From the NCBI GenBank assembly GCA_910584595.1, contig CAJUBQ010000049.1:1-33482 (forward strand): a DNA stretch of 33,482 nt, read 5' to 3'. Shown one piece after another: positions 22,631-29,897 of this stretch. The notes below the pieces were generated by a model. It made no database searches, was not told where the DNA came from, and saw only the letters and a program-made list of their open reading frames with translations. This stretch comes from an uncultured Eubacterium sp. Lineage in GTDB: Bacteria > Bacillota > Clostridia > Lachnospirales > Lachnospiraceae. Each line of letters begins with the position of its first letter. Position 1 is the first letter of the stretch. The translations under genes were made by a program, and so were the position numbers.

Positions 22631-25156
22631 ATGATGAAAGTAAATAATAAACAAGTAGTTCGGGAGATTGCGTGGATTACTTATAAGGCAGAAAAAAAGC
22701 GGAATATGCTTTCCGTGATTGCAATGAGTATGGCTTCATTTTTAATCGCTGTCATGACTGCCATTGGATCAAGTTACTGGCACACGCTGACGGAACGTCA
22801 GCTGCGGATGCAGGGAATTGATTATGATATTTCACTGAGCGGGCCGACAGACAAACAAGTGGAAATTGTGCGTGCGATGGATAAGGTTAAATATGCCGGT
22901 CTGAAAGTTGCCTGTATGGAAGTAGAGCAGTTTAAAGACCAGGCAGTGGATGAAGCAGATTTTTTCTGGCTGGATGAAGTATGCTGGGAGAAGCAGACGT
23001 TGCCTGCGTTAGAGACCTATGCCGGGCATTATCCGGTAAAAGAAGATGAATTAATGCTTAGCGAGAATTTGCTAAAGGCAATGCATGTGGAAAAACCAAA
23101 GTTGGGGATGAAACTGCAGCTTATGTATCATACGATGTCTGCGGATAACGGCGGCGCTAAGGTAAGGGATTTTACATTATGCGGCTGGTTTTTAGATTAT
23201 ACAGCAAAAGAAAAAGGATATGTATCCAAAGCTTTTTTAGATGCCTCCGGCGTCAAACAGACGGATATGCAGCTTGGGATGCTTACGATTTCACTGGTAA
23301 ATCCATTGTATTTTCCAAAAGATATTACAAATATGAATGAGACGGTGGGAATTTCCGGTATGCAGAGAATATCTGCGGATCATAATGCGGTCCCGCAATT
23401 TTGTAAAATGATAACGGCGCTGGGGATCATGCTGTTTATGATACTGGCCAGTGCGTACTTGTTTGTATATCATACGATGTATCTGTCAATAGCGAAAAAT
23501 ATCCGCTATTATGGACAGCTGAAAACAATTGGAACAACAAGCGTTCAGTTAAAAGGAATCGTGTATCGTCAGGCGGTTTGGAATGCTGCGGTGGGAATTC
23601 TGGCAGGAATTACCGGCGCTGCTTTTGTATCTAAATTTGCGGTACCGAAAATATTGACCGCGCTAAACGGCGCCTATGAAGAAGAGATGGTAGCGCCGGT
23701 GAGAGCGGGAGTATTTTTGCTGGCAGGAATTTTTACATTTATTATCAATCTTGTCAGCTGCAGCAGGCCCGCAAAGATTGCAGCTGAAGCTTCTGTGATA
23801 GAAGCGCTGCGCTATCAGCCGGACATATCCAAAAGAAAGATACGCAAACGGGAAATGAATTCATTGCCTGCGATGGCTTTTCGAAATATATTTCGGGATA
23901 AAAGGCAGGCAGCAGTGATTTTTTTATCTTCCGCCGTTTCGGTGGCTGTCTTTTTTACAGTCAATATTGTTATTTATGGAAATGACGCAAAGCACATATT
24001 AAATGAGAGAGGCGGCTGTGATCTGCGGATATTGAATCAGACGATGCTGCGCAAACAGGAAAGGCAGATATTTACAGAAGAAAAGATAAAAGAACTCAAA
24101 ATGCTGGAAGGAGTGAAGACGATTCGCAGAGTGTCTTCGGCAGAAGCATGGATACCATGGCAGGAAGATCTGTTTGGGGAATATTACCGGGCGCTTTATG
24201 CTTCCATATATAGTCCCGGCGATTATGAGACGGATATCAAAAGATATCAGGATGATGAAACAGATCGTTGGGTAAGGCATATGTTTGGTACAAGACTGGT
24301 CGGTATTGATGAGGCAGGTTTTGATAAATTAAATAAAAGCCTTTCCTATGTACTGGATAAAGAAGATTTTGAAAATGGTAAAACAGCCGTGACGACAGAG
24401 CAGATTTTTGTTCGCGGAGACTTTCAGATGGCAGGAAAAACCGTTCGTTTTATGCTGCCGCAGGGGAAAGAGCCGGATAAAGAATACAGTATGCGCATTG
24501 CGGCTGTTGGAAAACTGGGAGATGATCCGAGAAATTTCGCAGGAGGGTATACGCCGCAGCTGATCGTCAGCGAAACCTTTGCAAAAAAACTGCTTGGCAA
24601 TACGCTTGCTGAGCTGATAGAGATTGATTATAAAGAGCCGTATGCAAAAGAGACAGAAGCAGCAGTAAAAAAAGTCTTTGCGGATGAAAAAAAGGTAACG
24701 TTTTCATCAAAGCTGGACAGTTATGAATCTATGCTGGATCAGGAAGCTAAGATCAAAGCGCTTGGATATAGCATCGGCGGCATTATGGCGGCGCTGGCTC
24801 TTTTAAACTATGTCAATATGATGGCCGCAGGCATTCAAAATCGTGCCAGAGAATTTGCAACTTTGGAGAGTATTGGCATGACAGTCAGGCAAACATGTAT
24901 CATGCTGTGTATGGAAGGGGCTGGTTATGGTGTAATTTCTCTGGCAGTATCTTTGGCAGCTGGAATACCGTTTAGCATTTCTGTATTTCAGGGATTGGCA
25001 AGTTCCTCTGTTGCTTATGAAATTCCCTGGAGGAGCAGTCTGATCTTATTTGCAGCAGCAGTCGGAATATGCATGTTAGCGCCTGTTGCAGTTTATCGAT
25101 GGACACAGAATACAGATGTGATAGAGAGACTGCAAAGAGGCGAGGATTCATTTTAA
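22631..25156 (+). CDS. FtsX/MacB-like ABC transporter permease
   Basis: This 841-residue permease has two FtsX units. TM1 (about 26-48) is followed by an extracellular domain of about 210 residues, then TM2-4 (261-283, 315-337, 357-377). TM5 (426-449) is followed by a second extracellular domain of about 260 residues, then TM6-8 (710-734, 754-782, 802-822). Eight segments with two large outer domains differ from the ten-segment BceB, so it is not a plain BceB. Such mechanotransmission transporters work on peptides or lipoproteins outside the membrane. The start at 22631 has AGGGGTG 7 bases upstream; the open frame extends into the ATPase gene but has no earlier site. It ends at a bidirectional terminator shared with the secreted-protein gene. 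Confidence 0.92.
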   Translation: MMKVNNKQVVREIAWITYKAEKKRNMLSVIAMSMASFLIAVMTAIGSSYWHTLTERQLRMQGIDYDISLSGPTDKQVEIVRAMDKVKYAGLKVACMEVEQFKDQAVDEADFFWLDEVCWEKQTLPALETYAGHYPVKEDELMLSENLLKAMHVEKPKLGMKLQLMYHTMSADNGGAKVRDFTLCGWFLDYTAKEKGYVSKAFLDASGVKQTDMQLGMLTISLVNPLYFPKDITNMNETVGISGMQRISADHNAVPQFCKMITALGIMLFMILASAYLFVYHTMYLSIAKNIRYYGQLKTIGTTSVQLKGIVYRQAVWNAAVGILAGITGAAFVSKFAVPKILTALNGAYEEEMVAPVRAGVFLLAGIFTFIINLVSCSRPAKIAAEASVIEALRYQPDISKRKIRKREMNSLPAMAFRNIFRDKRQAAVIFLSSAVSVAVFFTVNIVIYGNDAKHILNERGGCDLRILNQTMLRKQERQIFTEEKIKELKMLEGVKTIRRVSSAEAWIPWQEDLFGEYYRALYASIYSPGDYETDIKRYQDDETDRWVRHMFGTRLVGIDEAGFDKLNKSLSYVLDKEDFENGKTAVTTEQIFVRGDFQMAGKTVRFMLPQGKEPDKEYSMRIAAVGKLGDDPRNFAGGYTPQLIVSETFAKKLLGNTLAELIEIDYKEPYAKETEAAVKKVFADEKKVTFSSKLDSYESMLDQEAKIKALGYSIGGIMAALALLNYVNMMAAGIQNRAREFATLESIGMTVRQTCIMLCMEGAGYGVISLAVSLAAGIPFSISVFQGLASSSVAYEIPWRSSLILFAAAVGICMLAPVAVYRWTQNTDVIERLQRGEDSF

Positions 25157-25169
25157 GCAGATCACGCAA

Positions 25170-25216
25170 AATAAGAGCGGATGTATCAATTTGTATTTGA
25201 TACATCCGCTCTTATT
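25170..25216. terminator. Bidirectional terminator, permease / secreted protein
   Basis: AATAAGAGCGGATGTATCAA pairs perfectly with its complement ending at 25216, a 20-bp stem with a seven-base loop and A/T-rich flanks on both sides. It lies between the convergent permease and secreted-protein genes. Confidence 0.9.
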
Positions 25217-25217
25217 C

Positions 25218-26000
25218 TTATTTCTTTACAGCTTCTAATGATGCTGTACCGTGATATCTGACTCCTTCAACAGTTTTTTTAGAATTAATGTGTGCTGAAA
25301 AATATACATTGTGATAGTTCAGATAAACGGATGGATAATCGAATTTCTTTATTTTCCCGGTCTGTGAGACAGATTCCGAAACAGTAATGCTTTTTGTTTT
25401 ACCGGCTGGAATGGTAACTCTTTTGACAATCCAGCGGGATGGGATGACTTCGTCTTTGGAAGGTTCTTTTTCACCTTCAAACAATACTTGTGACTGGCCG
25501 ATATCTACGCCTTCTATAACGATGTCGCTTTTCGTGTTATTTTTATATTTAACAGTAAGATGGAGTCTGCCGTTTGATACTTTGGCAGATTTTTTTGTGG
25601 CGGTCAGTTTTAACGCCGGCAGTATTTCTACATGCAGCTTCCCGGTATCAGATCCTTTTTTATAGTTCAGTGTCGTCTTACCGGTTTTTTGTGCCTGGAT
25701 CACCCAGCCCATACCCTGATGCAGAGCGTAGACATCAGCAATTTTGGTATTTGCAGATGTTAACGTGTCATTTGCAGAATCTGCGTCCGGCGAATAGATG
25801 CTGCAGGTGCATCCTTTTGGTATTTTGATATTGTTTATTTTCTCTGTTTTTATACCAAAATTTTTATCATAAGCTGCGCCTGTGCAAAAAGTGATGTTGT
25901 CTTTTGCATAGGCAGTCAGTTGTGAATAGGCGCCTGCATGGACACAGCTTAACATAAGTGATGCAGATAACAAAGCCGGTAATATTTTTTTAGCGGTCAT
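25218..26000 (-). CDS. Secreted protein of unknown function, co-regulated with the ABC transporter
   Basis: This 260-residue protein starts with a signal peptide: MTAKK, a hydrophobic core to about residue 19, then AGAYSQLTAYAKD, cleavage probably near 30-32. The mature part seems to have two beta-rich domains. Residues about 55-125 have the pattern of a bacterial Ig-like fold (TSANTKIADVYALHQGMGWVIQAQKTGKTTL), and residues 130-255 contain repeated beta strands with a KYKNNTKSDIVIEGV motif. It lacks a lipobox, an LPXTG anchor and any catalytic motif. The start has AAAGGAGG upstream. Its promoter matches that of the ABC transporter. A role as bait, sensor or protectant at the cell surface is only a suggestion. 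Confidence 0.8.
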   Translation of the reverse strand: MTAKKILPALLSASLMLSCVHAGAYSQLTAYAKDNITFCTGAAYDKNFGIKTEKINNIKIPKGCTCSIYSPDADSANDTLTSANTKIADVYALHQGMGWVIQAQKTGKTTLNYKKGSDTGKLHVEILPALKLTATKKSAKVSNGRLHLTVKYKNNTKSDIVIEGVDIGQSQVLFEGEKEPSKDEVIPSRWIVKRVTIPAGKTKSITVSESVSQTGKIKKFDYPSVYLNYHNVYFSAHINSKKTVEGVRYHGTASLEAVKK

Positions 26001-26048
26001 GATAGATCCTCCTTTGTGATTTTAGTTGTTTAAGATTTTTCTTCAATC

Positions 26049-26092
26049 ATTATAGAAAAGAAATCTTACTGAAATCTTTCTCAAAAATGACA
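26049..26092 (-). promoter_or_regulatory. Regulated promoter of the secreted-protein gene
   Basis: On the minus strand: TGTCAT, one base, then TTTGAGAAAGA and TTTCAGTAAGA (complement of 26075-26085 and 26064-26074). A 9-base gap and TATAAT (complement of 26049-26054) follow. All distances equal those at 21833-21876. Confidence 0.8.
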
Positions 26093-26106
26093 ATTTTGAT
26101 AGAATG

Positions 26107-26190
26107 TCTACCAGCTCTGAAAGGTGAAATTTTTTCGCACTGTCAATCCCTTTGTATCTGCTTTTTCACGCTGTTAATGGTAGAATATAG
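26107..26190 (+). repeat. Probable insertion-sequence end, left inverted copy
   Basis: About 84 bp matches, in inverted orientation, 28046-28129, with 29 of 30 bases identical over the block 26112-26141 and one small gap further in. A TAGAAT box near its inner end may be a promoter. It leads into the transposase fragment at 26245. Confidence 0.75.
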
Positions 26191-26244
26191 GAAAATTCCA
26201 AATTTTACTGGCTGGCTTTCGAGCTTCGAAGATCCAAGAAAATT

Positions 26245-26490
26245 TTGACATATGAAATAGAAGCGATGCAGATGACCGTGATTATGAAGAATGCCTGCTG
26301 TATCGGCAGCATACAGCAGATGATGGATGAATTTTTAAAAGAAGAATGTGTGAAAAACCTCTGTACGGCGCTCGGCGTGCAGGAACACGGGTTCCTCCCG
26401 CATTACGTAACTATGAATGAATTCCTTGCAAAAATGAACACGTAAGAGTTGGAAAAGCTCCGCAGCCAAATGATCCATGCGCTCCTGCTA
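26245..26490 (+). pseudogene. Remnant of a transposase gene
   Basis: The open part (26245-26445) contains MMDEFLKEECVKNLCTALG and EHGFLPHYVTMNEFLAKMN, then a stop, then ELEKLRSQMIHALL in the same frame. This block resembles the N-terminal region of transposases common in Lachnospiraceae, where it precedes the catalytic DDE domain. The catalytic part is missing: the sequence passes into a cation-efflux remnant. The stop codon and truncation make it non-functional. The family assignment is from memory of the motif and is only moderately sure. Confidence 0.5.
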
Positions 26491-26499
26491 CTGGTACGC

Positions 26500-26743
26500 C
26501 AGACATTATGCCAAAATCCTAAACTCCCCGGCATTTATGGCAGACTACATTTCCGCACAGGAACACGTAATCCGTATGGATTCCCTTCATTCCAGAATGT
26601 TTGGAAATAGAACCTATATTGATCTGGAAATTCAGGTGGACGGTAATTTATTACGGAGGGATGCCCATGCAATCGCAGAACATATCCATGATAATGTGGA
26701 GGAACATTTTTCAGACAAAAACATATCACAATCCACCTGAATC
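26500..26743 (+). pseudogene. Fragment of a cation diffusion facilitator transporter
   Basis: The reading frame from about 26560 encodes IRMDSLHSRMFGNRTYID, EIQVDGNLL and AHAIAEHIHDNVEEHF, the cytoplasmic C-terminal domain of CDF metal exporters (zinc, iron or manganese). Near 26718 the frame shifts; the end, KHITIHLNPAV, is read in another frame and stops at 26743. The membrane domain is absent, so this is a decayed fragment. Confidence 0.7.
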
Positions 26744-26813
26744 CAGCCGTTTGATTTTTGGGAAGAAGGAATAAAACAATGCCGGAAAAGAACGTATAGG
26801 GAGGTAATAAACC

Positions 26814-27158
26814 ATGAATCACTTTAATCTAAGAAAATCCACATCCATATTTCTTGTATCTGCCCTTCATGTATCTGCTTTACCGGTTTCTGTGTCTGCT
26901 ATGGAAGCAAATACAGACAAGGCGGCAGTCCTTTCAGGCAGAATGCTTTCTGATAGAAAAACAGGGAATTTCCTATTCAGTATACGAAGAGTGTAAAATT
27001 TCATTTACACAGGTAACGGATATTCTCCGCCTGTCGTGGAGCCTTTTATAGATCTGACAGATAAAAAATATATCCGTTATTTCTTAAAAAAGCAGCGACG
27101 GCGGATAAATCAGAATGACGAGTTCCACACAGCAGTTTTACCAGGACTGCTTAGTTAA
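26814..27158 (+). pseudogene. Broken gene for a small secreted protein
   Basis: A GGGAGG site precedes an ATG at 26814 that encodes a signal peptide (NLRKSTSIFLVSALHVSA..., cleavage near residue 30). The frame has an in-frame TAA at 26994, after which an open stretch of about 54 codons (FIYTGNGYSPPVVEPFIDLT...) ends at 27158. Another frame between 26950 and 27020 also looks coding, so a frameshift is as likely as a nonsense mutation. The family is not recognised. Confidence 0.45.
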
Positions 27159-27172
27159 GTTCGCTCCTATGG

Positions 27173-27233
27173 GGCTGTGACCCTCCGTTTACATAGAAAC
27201 CCGCAAGGAAATCTGGGAAAGGAGGGCTAAGCC
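27173..27233 (+). promoter_or_regulatory. Leader hairpin that hides the toxin ribosome binding site
   Basis: CCCTCC (27181-27186) is complementary to the ribosome binding site GGAGGG (27221-27226), and the outer GGCT (27173-27176) pairs with AGCC (27230-27233). Such occlusion is usual for type I toxin mRNAs, which need processing before translation. Confidence 0.5.
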
Positions 27234-27235
27234 AT

Positions 27236-27334
27236 ATGGATATTTTGGGACTTATCGCGGTGTTAAGCTTAGGCTTGACCTGCTTTGGAATCGGATATTC
27301 AATTGGTAAAGATAGTAATAAGACACAAAAATAG
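27236..27334 (+). CDS. Small hydrophobic peptide, probable type I toxin
   Basis: This 32-residue peptide has one membrane segment (DILGLIAVLSLGLTCFGIGY) followed by a short polar, basic tail (SIGKDSNKTQK). This is the shape of type I toxins and holin-like toxins of Firmicutes. It has a very strong AAAGGAGGG site 10 bases upstream, but that site is paired in a leader hairpin. Its 3' end overlaps a stem-loop read by a possible antisense RNA on the other strand (27318-27447). The locus lies in a decayed accessory region, a common setting for such genes. The toxic role is inferred, not shown; a simple membrane peptide is the alternative. Confidence 0.6.
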   Translation: MDILGLIAVLSLGLTCFGIGYSIGKDSNKTQK

Positions 27335-27475
27335 CCACCCACGTCTGGAAAACTGTGCGGCTATTTAGCAATTGTTAACTGGGCTAACCGTCTATCGGTA
27401 ACGTTCTTTTCATGTAATTGGCTGCTATAATTACTTCTAGCAACCTAATTTAGCACAGTATCAAGTAAATTTCAA
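27318..27475 (-). ncRNA. Candidate antisense RNA opposing the small peptide gene
   Basis: On the minus strand, TTGAAA (complement of 27470-27475), a 17-base spacer and TAAATT (27447-27452) could start a transcript near 27440. It would end at the hairpin AAATAGCC / GGCTATTT (27329-27365), followed by a T run. The RNA would overlap the 3' end of the toxin mRNA. The promoter is imperfect, so this is only a candidate. Confidence 0.4.
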
Positions 27476-27544
27476 GTTCTTTCCGCTGGTTCCATGCAGT
27501 TTATTCAGTTTTTATTTTTCCTTTAATTTCCCGCTTGCAGGTGC

Positions 27545-27634
27545 TATAATACAAATGCAGGCGGTATGTTGTATCAAGTATGATGTAAAGTTTGCAAAGC
27601 GGAAGCAGTGTTCCCGGCACTGCTTCCGCTTTTT
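27545..27634 (+). terminator. TATAAT box closely followed by a strong terminator hairpin
   Basis: AAAGCGGAAGCAGTG (27596-27610) pairs with CACTGCTTCCGCTTT (27618-27632), followed by T residues on the plus strand. It can also end the minus-strand small gene at 27638. A TATAAT at 27545-27550 lies only about 50 bases upstream with a weak -35, so a short RNA of about 80 bases is possible but unproven. Confidence 0.6.
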
Positions 27635-27637
27635 GAA

Positions 27638-27817
27638 CTAAATACTGTTGACTTTTGCGAGCTGTGATTTTGCGCGTTCAAGGGCAGTTCGGACAGGAGC
27701 AGCTTCTTCTTCCAGTAATCTATAATATTCATCATTTGGCAGGTCTTTGGTGCGGTCACTGTGTTCCTTGCGGATTGTGTGTATTTCATCAATAGTTAAT
27801 GGGATATTGCGATTCAT
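27638..27817 (-). CDS. Small antitoxin-like partner of a PIN-domain toxin
   Basis: This 59-residue acidic, helical protein begins MNRNIPLTIDEIHTIRKEHS and contains DEYYRLLEEEA. An AGGAGG site lies 10 bases upstream, overlapping the end of the PIN-domain frame, which stops 3 bases before this start. Small proteins with an 'ITIDEIHxIRxE' opening are found after PIN-domain genes in Firmicutes and are thought to be their partners. The neighbour is reduced to a remnant, so this would be an orphan. There is no DNA-binding motif. The assignment is from context and motif. Confidence 0.65.
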   Translation of the reverse strand: MNRNIPLTIDEIHTIRKEHSDRTKDLPNDEYYRLLEEEAAPVRTALERAKSQLAKVNSI

Positions 27818-27820
27818 AAT

Positions 27821-28045
27821 TTAAAAACCTCCTAACATCATGGTTGGTGAGAATATGCCAATTTGCGGCAGGTTTAGTGTAATATTTATTGAATTTACTG
27901 CGTTAATGGTTTTCGGGTTTACAAAGTGTTTGAAGTTCCAGCTTGCGATATAACGGCAGTCGTTTAATGTAGCGGCTGCAATGTGTGTCAAGTCGTCAAT
28001 GCTCTTTTTCCTTAATACATTATTTTCTAATGTGAAAAACTTTTT
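27821..28045 (-). pseudogene. C-terminal remnant of a PIN-domain (VapC-like) protein
   Basis: An open minus-strand frame of about 74 codons without a start encodes IDDLTHIAAATLNDCRYIAS then WNFKHFVNPKTINAVN and PQIGIFSPTMML, the last third of a PIN-domain ribonuclease, including the acidic residue before the HIA helix. The N-terminal part with the first catalytic aspartates is gone. The upstream side meets the inverted insertion-sequence end at 28046, which probably removed it. Confidence 0.7.
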
Positions 28046-28129
28046 CTAATTTTACCACAAACAGAGTGAAAAAACAGATAAAAAGTAGTTTTTTAGTGCG
28101 AAAAAATTTCACCTTTCAAAGCTGTTAGA
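28046..28129 (-). repeat. Probable insertion-sequence end, right inverted copy
   Basis: This is the inverted partner of 26107-26190. Read on the minus strand, its inner part contains a TTTTCAC and TAAAAT pair that could be a promoter pointing toward the PIN remnant. Its outer edge meets the palindromic element at 28126. Confidence 0.75.
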
Positions 28130-28290
28130 GCGTGTTTGAAAAATGCTTTCCGTGAGATGTGCTTCACACTTTGTGGAGAATTTATCCCAAATTTATGAGT
28201 CGTAGCGGGCTACGTTGATTAAATTTGGGATAAATTCTCCGCATAGTGGGGAGTGCAGATCGCGGGAATGATTTTTCAAACACGCTCTAG
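28126..28290. repeat. Palindromic MITE-like element, copy 2
   Basis: A 165-bp copy nearly identical to 14444-14609, with the ends GAGCGTGTTTGAAAAAT and its complement, bordered by TA. The loop region differs by a few bases (TAGCGGGCTACG against TAGTGGGCTATG), changes that keep it self-complementary. Confidence 0.85.
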
Positions 28291-28536
28291 TTACTACGAG
28301 TAAAAAACGTTCTGGTTACTTTTTAGCTATATGGCATGAAGTAGGAAAGGCATTGAGATGCTGGTAAACTTAATCAACATCACATACTGTGCAATGAAAA
28401 TGCTTCCATATCAGGATAGCAGTTTCGCAAAATACCAGTCAGAAAGTGTGCAGGAATTTCGATTTGCCCTCAGTAACAGATAAGAGAGTAGGTATTTTAT
28501 GCCATTTTCGTCAAAAAAGTCGAAACACAGTTAAAA
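28291..28536. other. Gene-free stretch
   Basis: About 245 bp in which I see no convincing gene. A 41-codon frame (28358-28483) has a weak AGGAAAGG site and no recognisable product. Confidence 0.4.
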
Positions 28537-28790
28537 TCAGATACTGTAATTAACTCCTTGAAGCAGCTGGTTCGGCAACAAGGATATCATTTTTAAAGTT
28601 GTAAAGTCGTGTATAGACAGTATAGAAAAAGCATTATAGTCAGCAGGAAGTTCTTCCCATAAATAAGGCATTTCTACATATTTTTAAAATAAGCCTTTGG
28701 GCATTTTCTGTAAGAACCATTTTAAGTTTATCCTGATGTTTATAGAATTTTACTTGATATATTTTTAATAGCAGGTTATGATAACAATAA
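28537..28790 (-). pseudogene. Decayed gene of unknown family
   Basis: Two minus-strand frames join into a plausible protein: an upstream part with KFYKHQDKLKMVLTENAQRL and, after a frameshift near 28665, a downstream part with MPYLWEELPADYNAFSILS and HDFTTLKMISLLPNQLLQ, ending in TGA at 28537. There is no start codon or ribosome binding site. Codon use looks coding, but I do not recognise the family. Confidence 0.4.
28754..28782 (+). promoter_or_regulatory. Promoter of the methyltransferase gene at 28869
   Basis: TTGATA (28754-28759), a 17-base spacer and TATGAT (28777-28782). Confidence 0.65.
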
Positions 28791-28868
28791 TAAAAGCGTG
28801 GGAGCGTGATAGAATGGACGCAGGAAAATGATAAGCGTAAATGAATGTGTGAAAAAGGAGATGGATAT

Positions 28869-29798
28869 ATGGAATATAGCAGAAAAATATCTGAACGCTT
28901 GTGGAATATGCCGGATAAAGGGGAACTTGAAAGTCATCGTGAGGAAACCTTTATTGATGATATGATCCAAAAAAGCCATATTGAAAAAGAGCTGCTTTCT
29001 CATTTGGATGGTATAAAAACGGTGTTTGATGGCGGTGCAGGATGCGGAAGATTTTCTATTCTCCTTGCAAAACATGGTTGTGAAGTTACGCATTTTGATT
29101 TGTCACAGCCTATGATAGATAAGGCGAAGGAATTAGCAGAAAATGAAGGTGTTCTTGAAAAAATCACTTTTGTGAAAGGGGCATTGGAGAATATGCAGGC
29201 TTTTAAAGATAAATCTTTTGATATGGTGATTTCTTTTGACGCACCTGTTTCATATACTTATCCCCATCAGGAAAGGATTATCGGCGAACTTATACGTATA
29301 TGCCGCAAACGGATTATGATAAGTGTATCAAGCCGTTTAGGGTATCTTCCGTACTTGGCGAACCCGATACAAAAAAATCAATTTATATTAGATGAAAACT
29401 GTGACGACCCATTTGTCAAATGGTGCATCAGTAATAAAGCAGATGCAATCAAATCTTTTTATTTCAATAAAGATGCGGTTATTAAACTGTGGAAGGAAGG
29501 TCTTATGGGTGGTGAGAATGAGATTGCCGAGTATGAAAATGGAGGGGCGCCTTGGTGCATTACATACACTTTTATGCCGGATGAATTGAAAGATATGCTG
29601 AAACGTTATGGTGTGAAAAATATAAAACTGGCTGGTCCTGGCGCATATGCAAGAACTTTGCCGAATGAATTGCTTGTAAAAATTATGAAGGATCCAAAGC
29701 AACGTTCTGATTTTTTAGATTTTTGTCATGTTTACGATTCTAATCCGTTTGTATGCGGGATGGGAAAAGACAACTTGTTAGCCCAGGGTGAACTGTAA
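28869..29798 (+). CDS. Class I SAM-dependent methyltransferase
   Basis: This 309-residue protein has a methyltransferase domain with motif I VFDGGAGCGRFS (about 52-63). HFDLSQPMIDKA follows as motif II, and FDMVISFDAPVSY as motif IV. The C-terminal 130 residues are specific to this subgroup and may recognise the substrate. The start at 28869 has AAGGAG 8 bases upstream; ATGs in the same frame further up lack a site. The gene has its own promoter and lies beside the decayed accessory region, which suggests horizontal acquisition. The last codons, stop and following bases are duplicated in tandem (29754-29865). Substrate unknown. Confidence 0.85.
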   Translation: MEYSRKISERLWNMPDKGELESHREETFIDDMIQKSHIEKELLSHLDGIKTVFDGGAGCGRFSILLAKHGCEVTHFDLSQPMIDKAKELAENEGVLEKITFVKGALENMQAFKDKSFDMVISFDAPVSYTYPHQERIIGELIRICRKRIMISVSSRLGYLPYLANPIQKNQFILDENCDDPFVKWCISNKADAIKSFYFNKDAVIKLWKEGLMGGENEIAEYENGGAPWCITYTFMPDELKDMLKRYGVKNIKLAGPGAYARTLPNELLVKIMKDPKQRSDFLDFCHVYDSNPFVCGMGKDNLLAQGEL

Positions 29799-29865
29799 TC
29801 TGACATATCTGCGGGATGGGAAAAGATACTCTGTTAGCCCAGGGCAAACTGCAACCTGACATATT
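29754..29865 (+). repeat. 56-bp tandem duplication covering the methyltransferase 3' end
   Basis: 29754-29809 and 29810-29865 are the same sequence with several substitutions. The first copy encodes the last residues (CGMGKDNLLAQGEL) and stop; in the second copy the stop codon is changed. Confidence 0.85.
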
Positions 29866-29897
29866 GGGTAGGATATCTTGAAAGCCGCTGGAATAAG

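Noticed and set aside
25218..26000. Interpretation of the secreted protein as a lipoprotein or bacteriocin
   Set aside because: A cysteine is present near the signal core (MLSCVHAG), but the sequence around it does not fit a clear lipobox and a later cleavage site is more natural; the size and beta-rich composition do not fit a small bacteriocin.
27574..27792. A 72-codon minus-strand frame
   Set aside because: It overlaps the better-supported 59-residue gene in another frame, which has an AGGAGG site and a family-like opening.
28358..28483. A 41-codon plus-strand frame
   Set aside because: Weak ribosome binding site and no similarity; it lies among decayed sequences.
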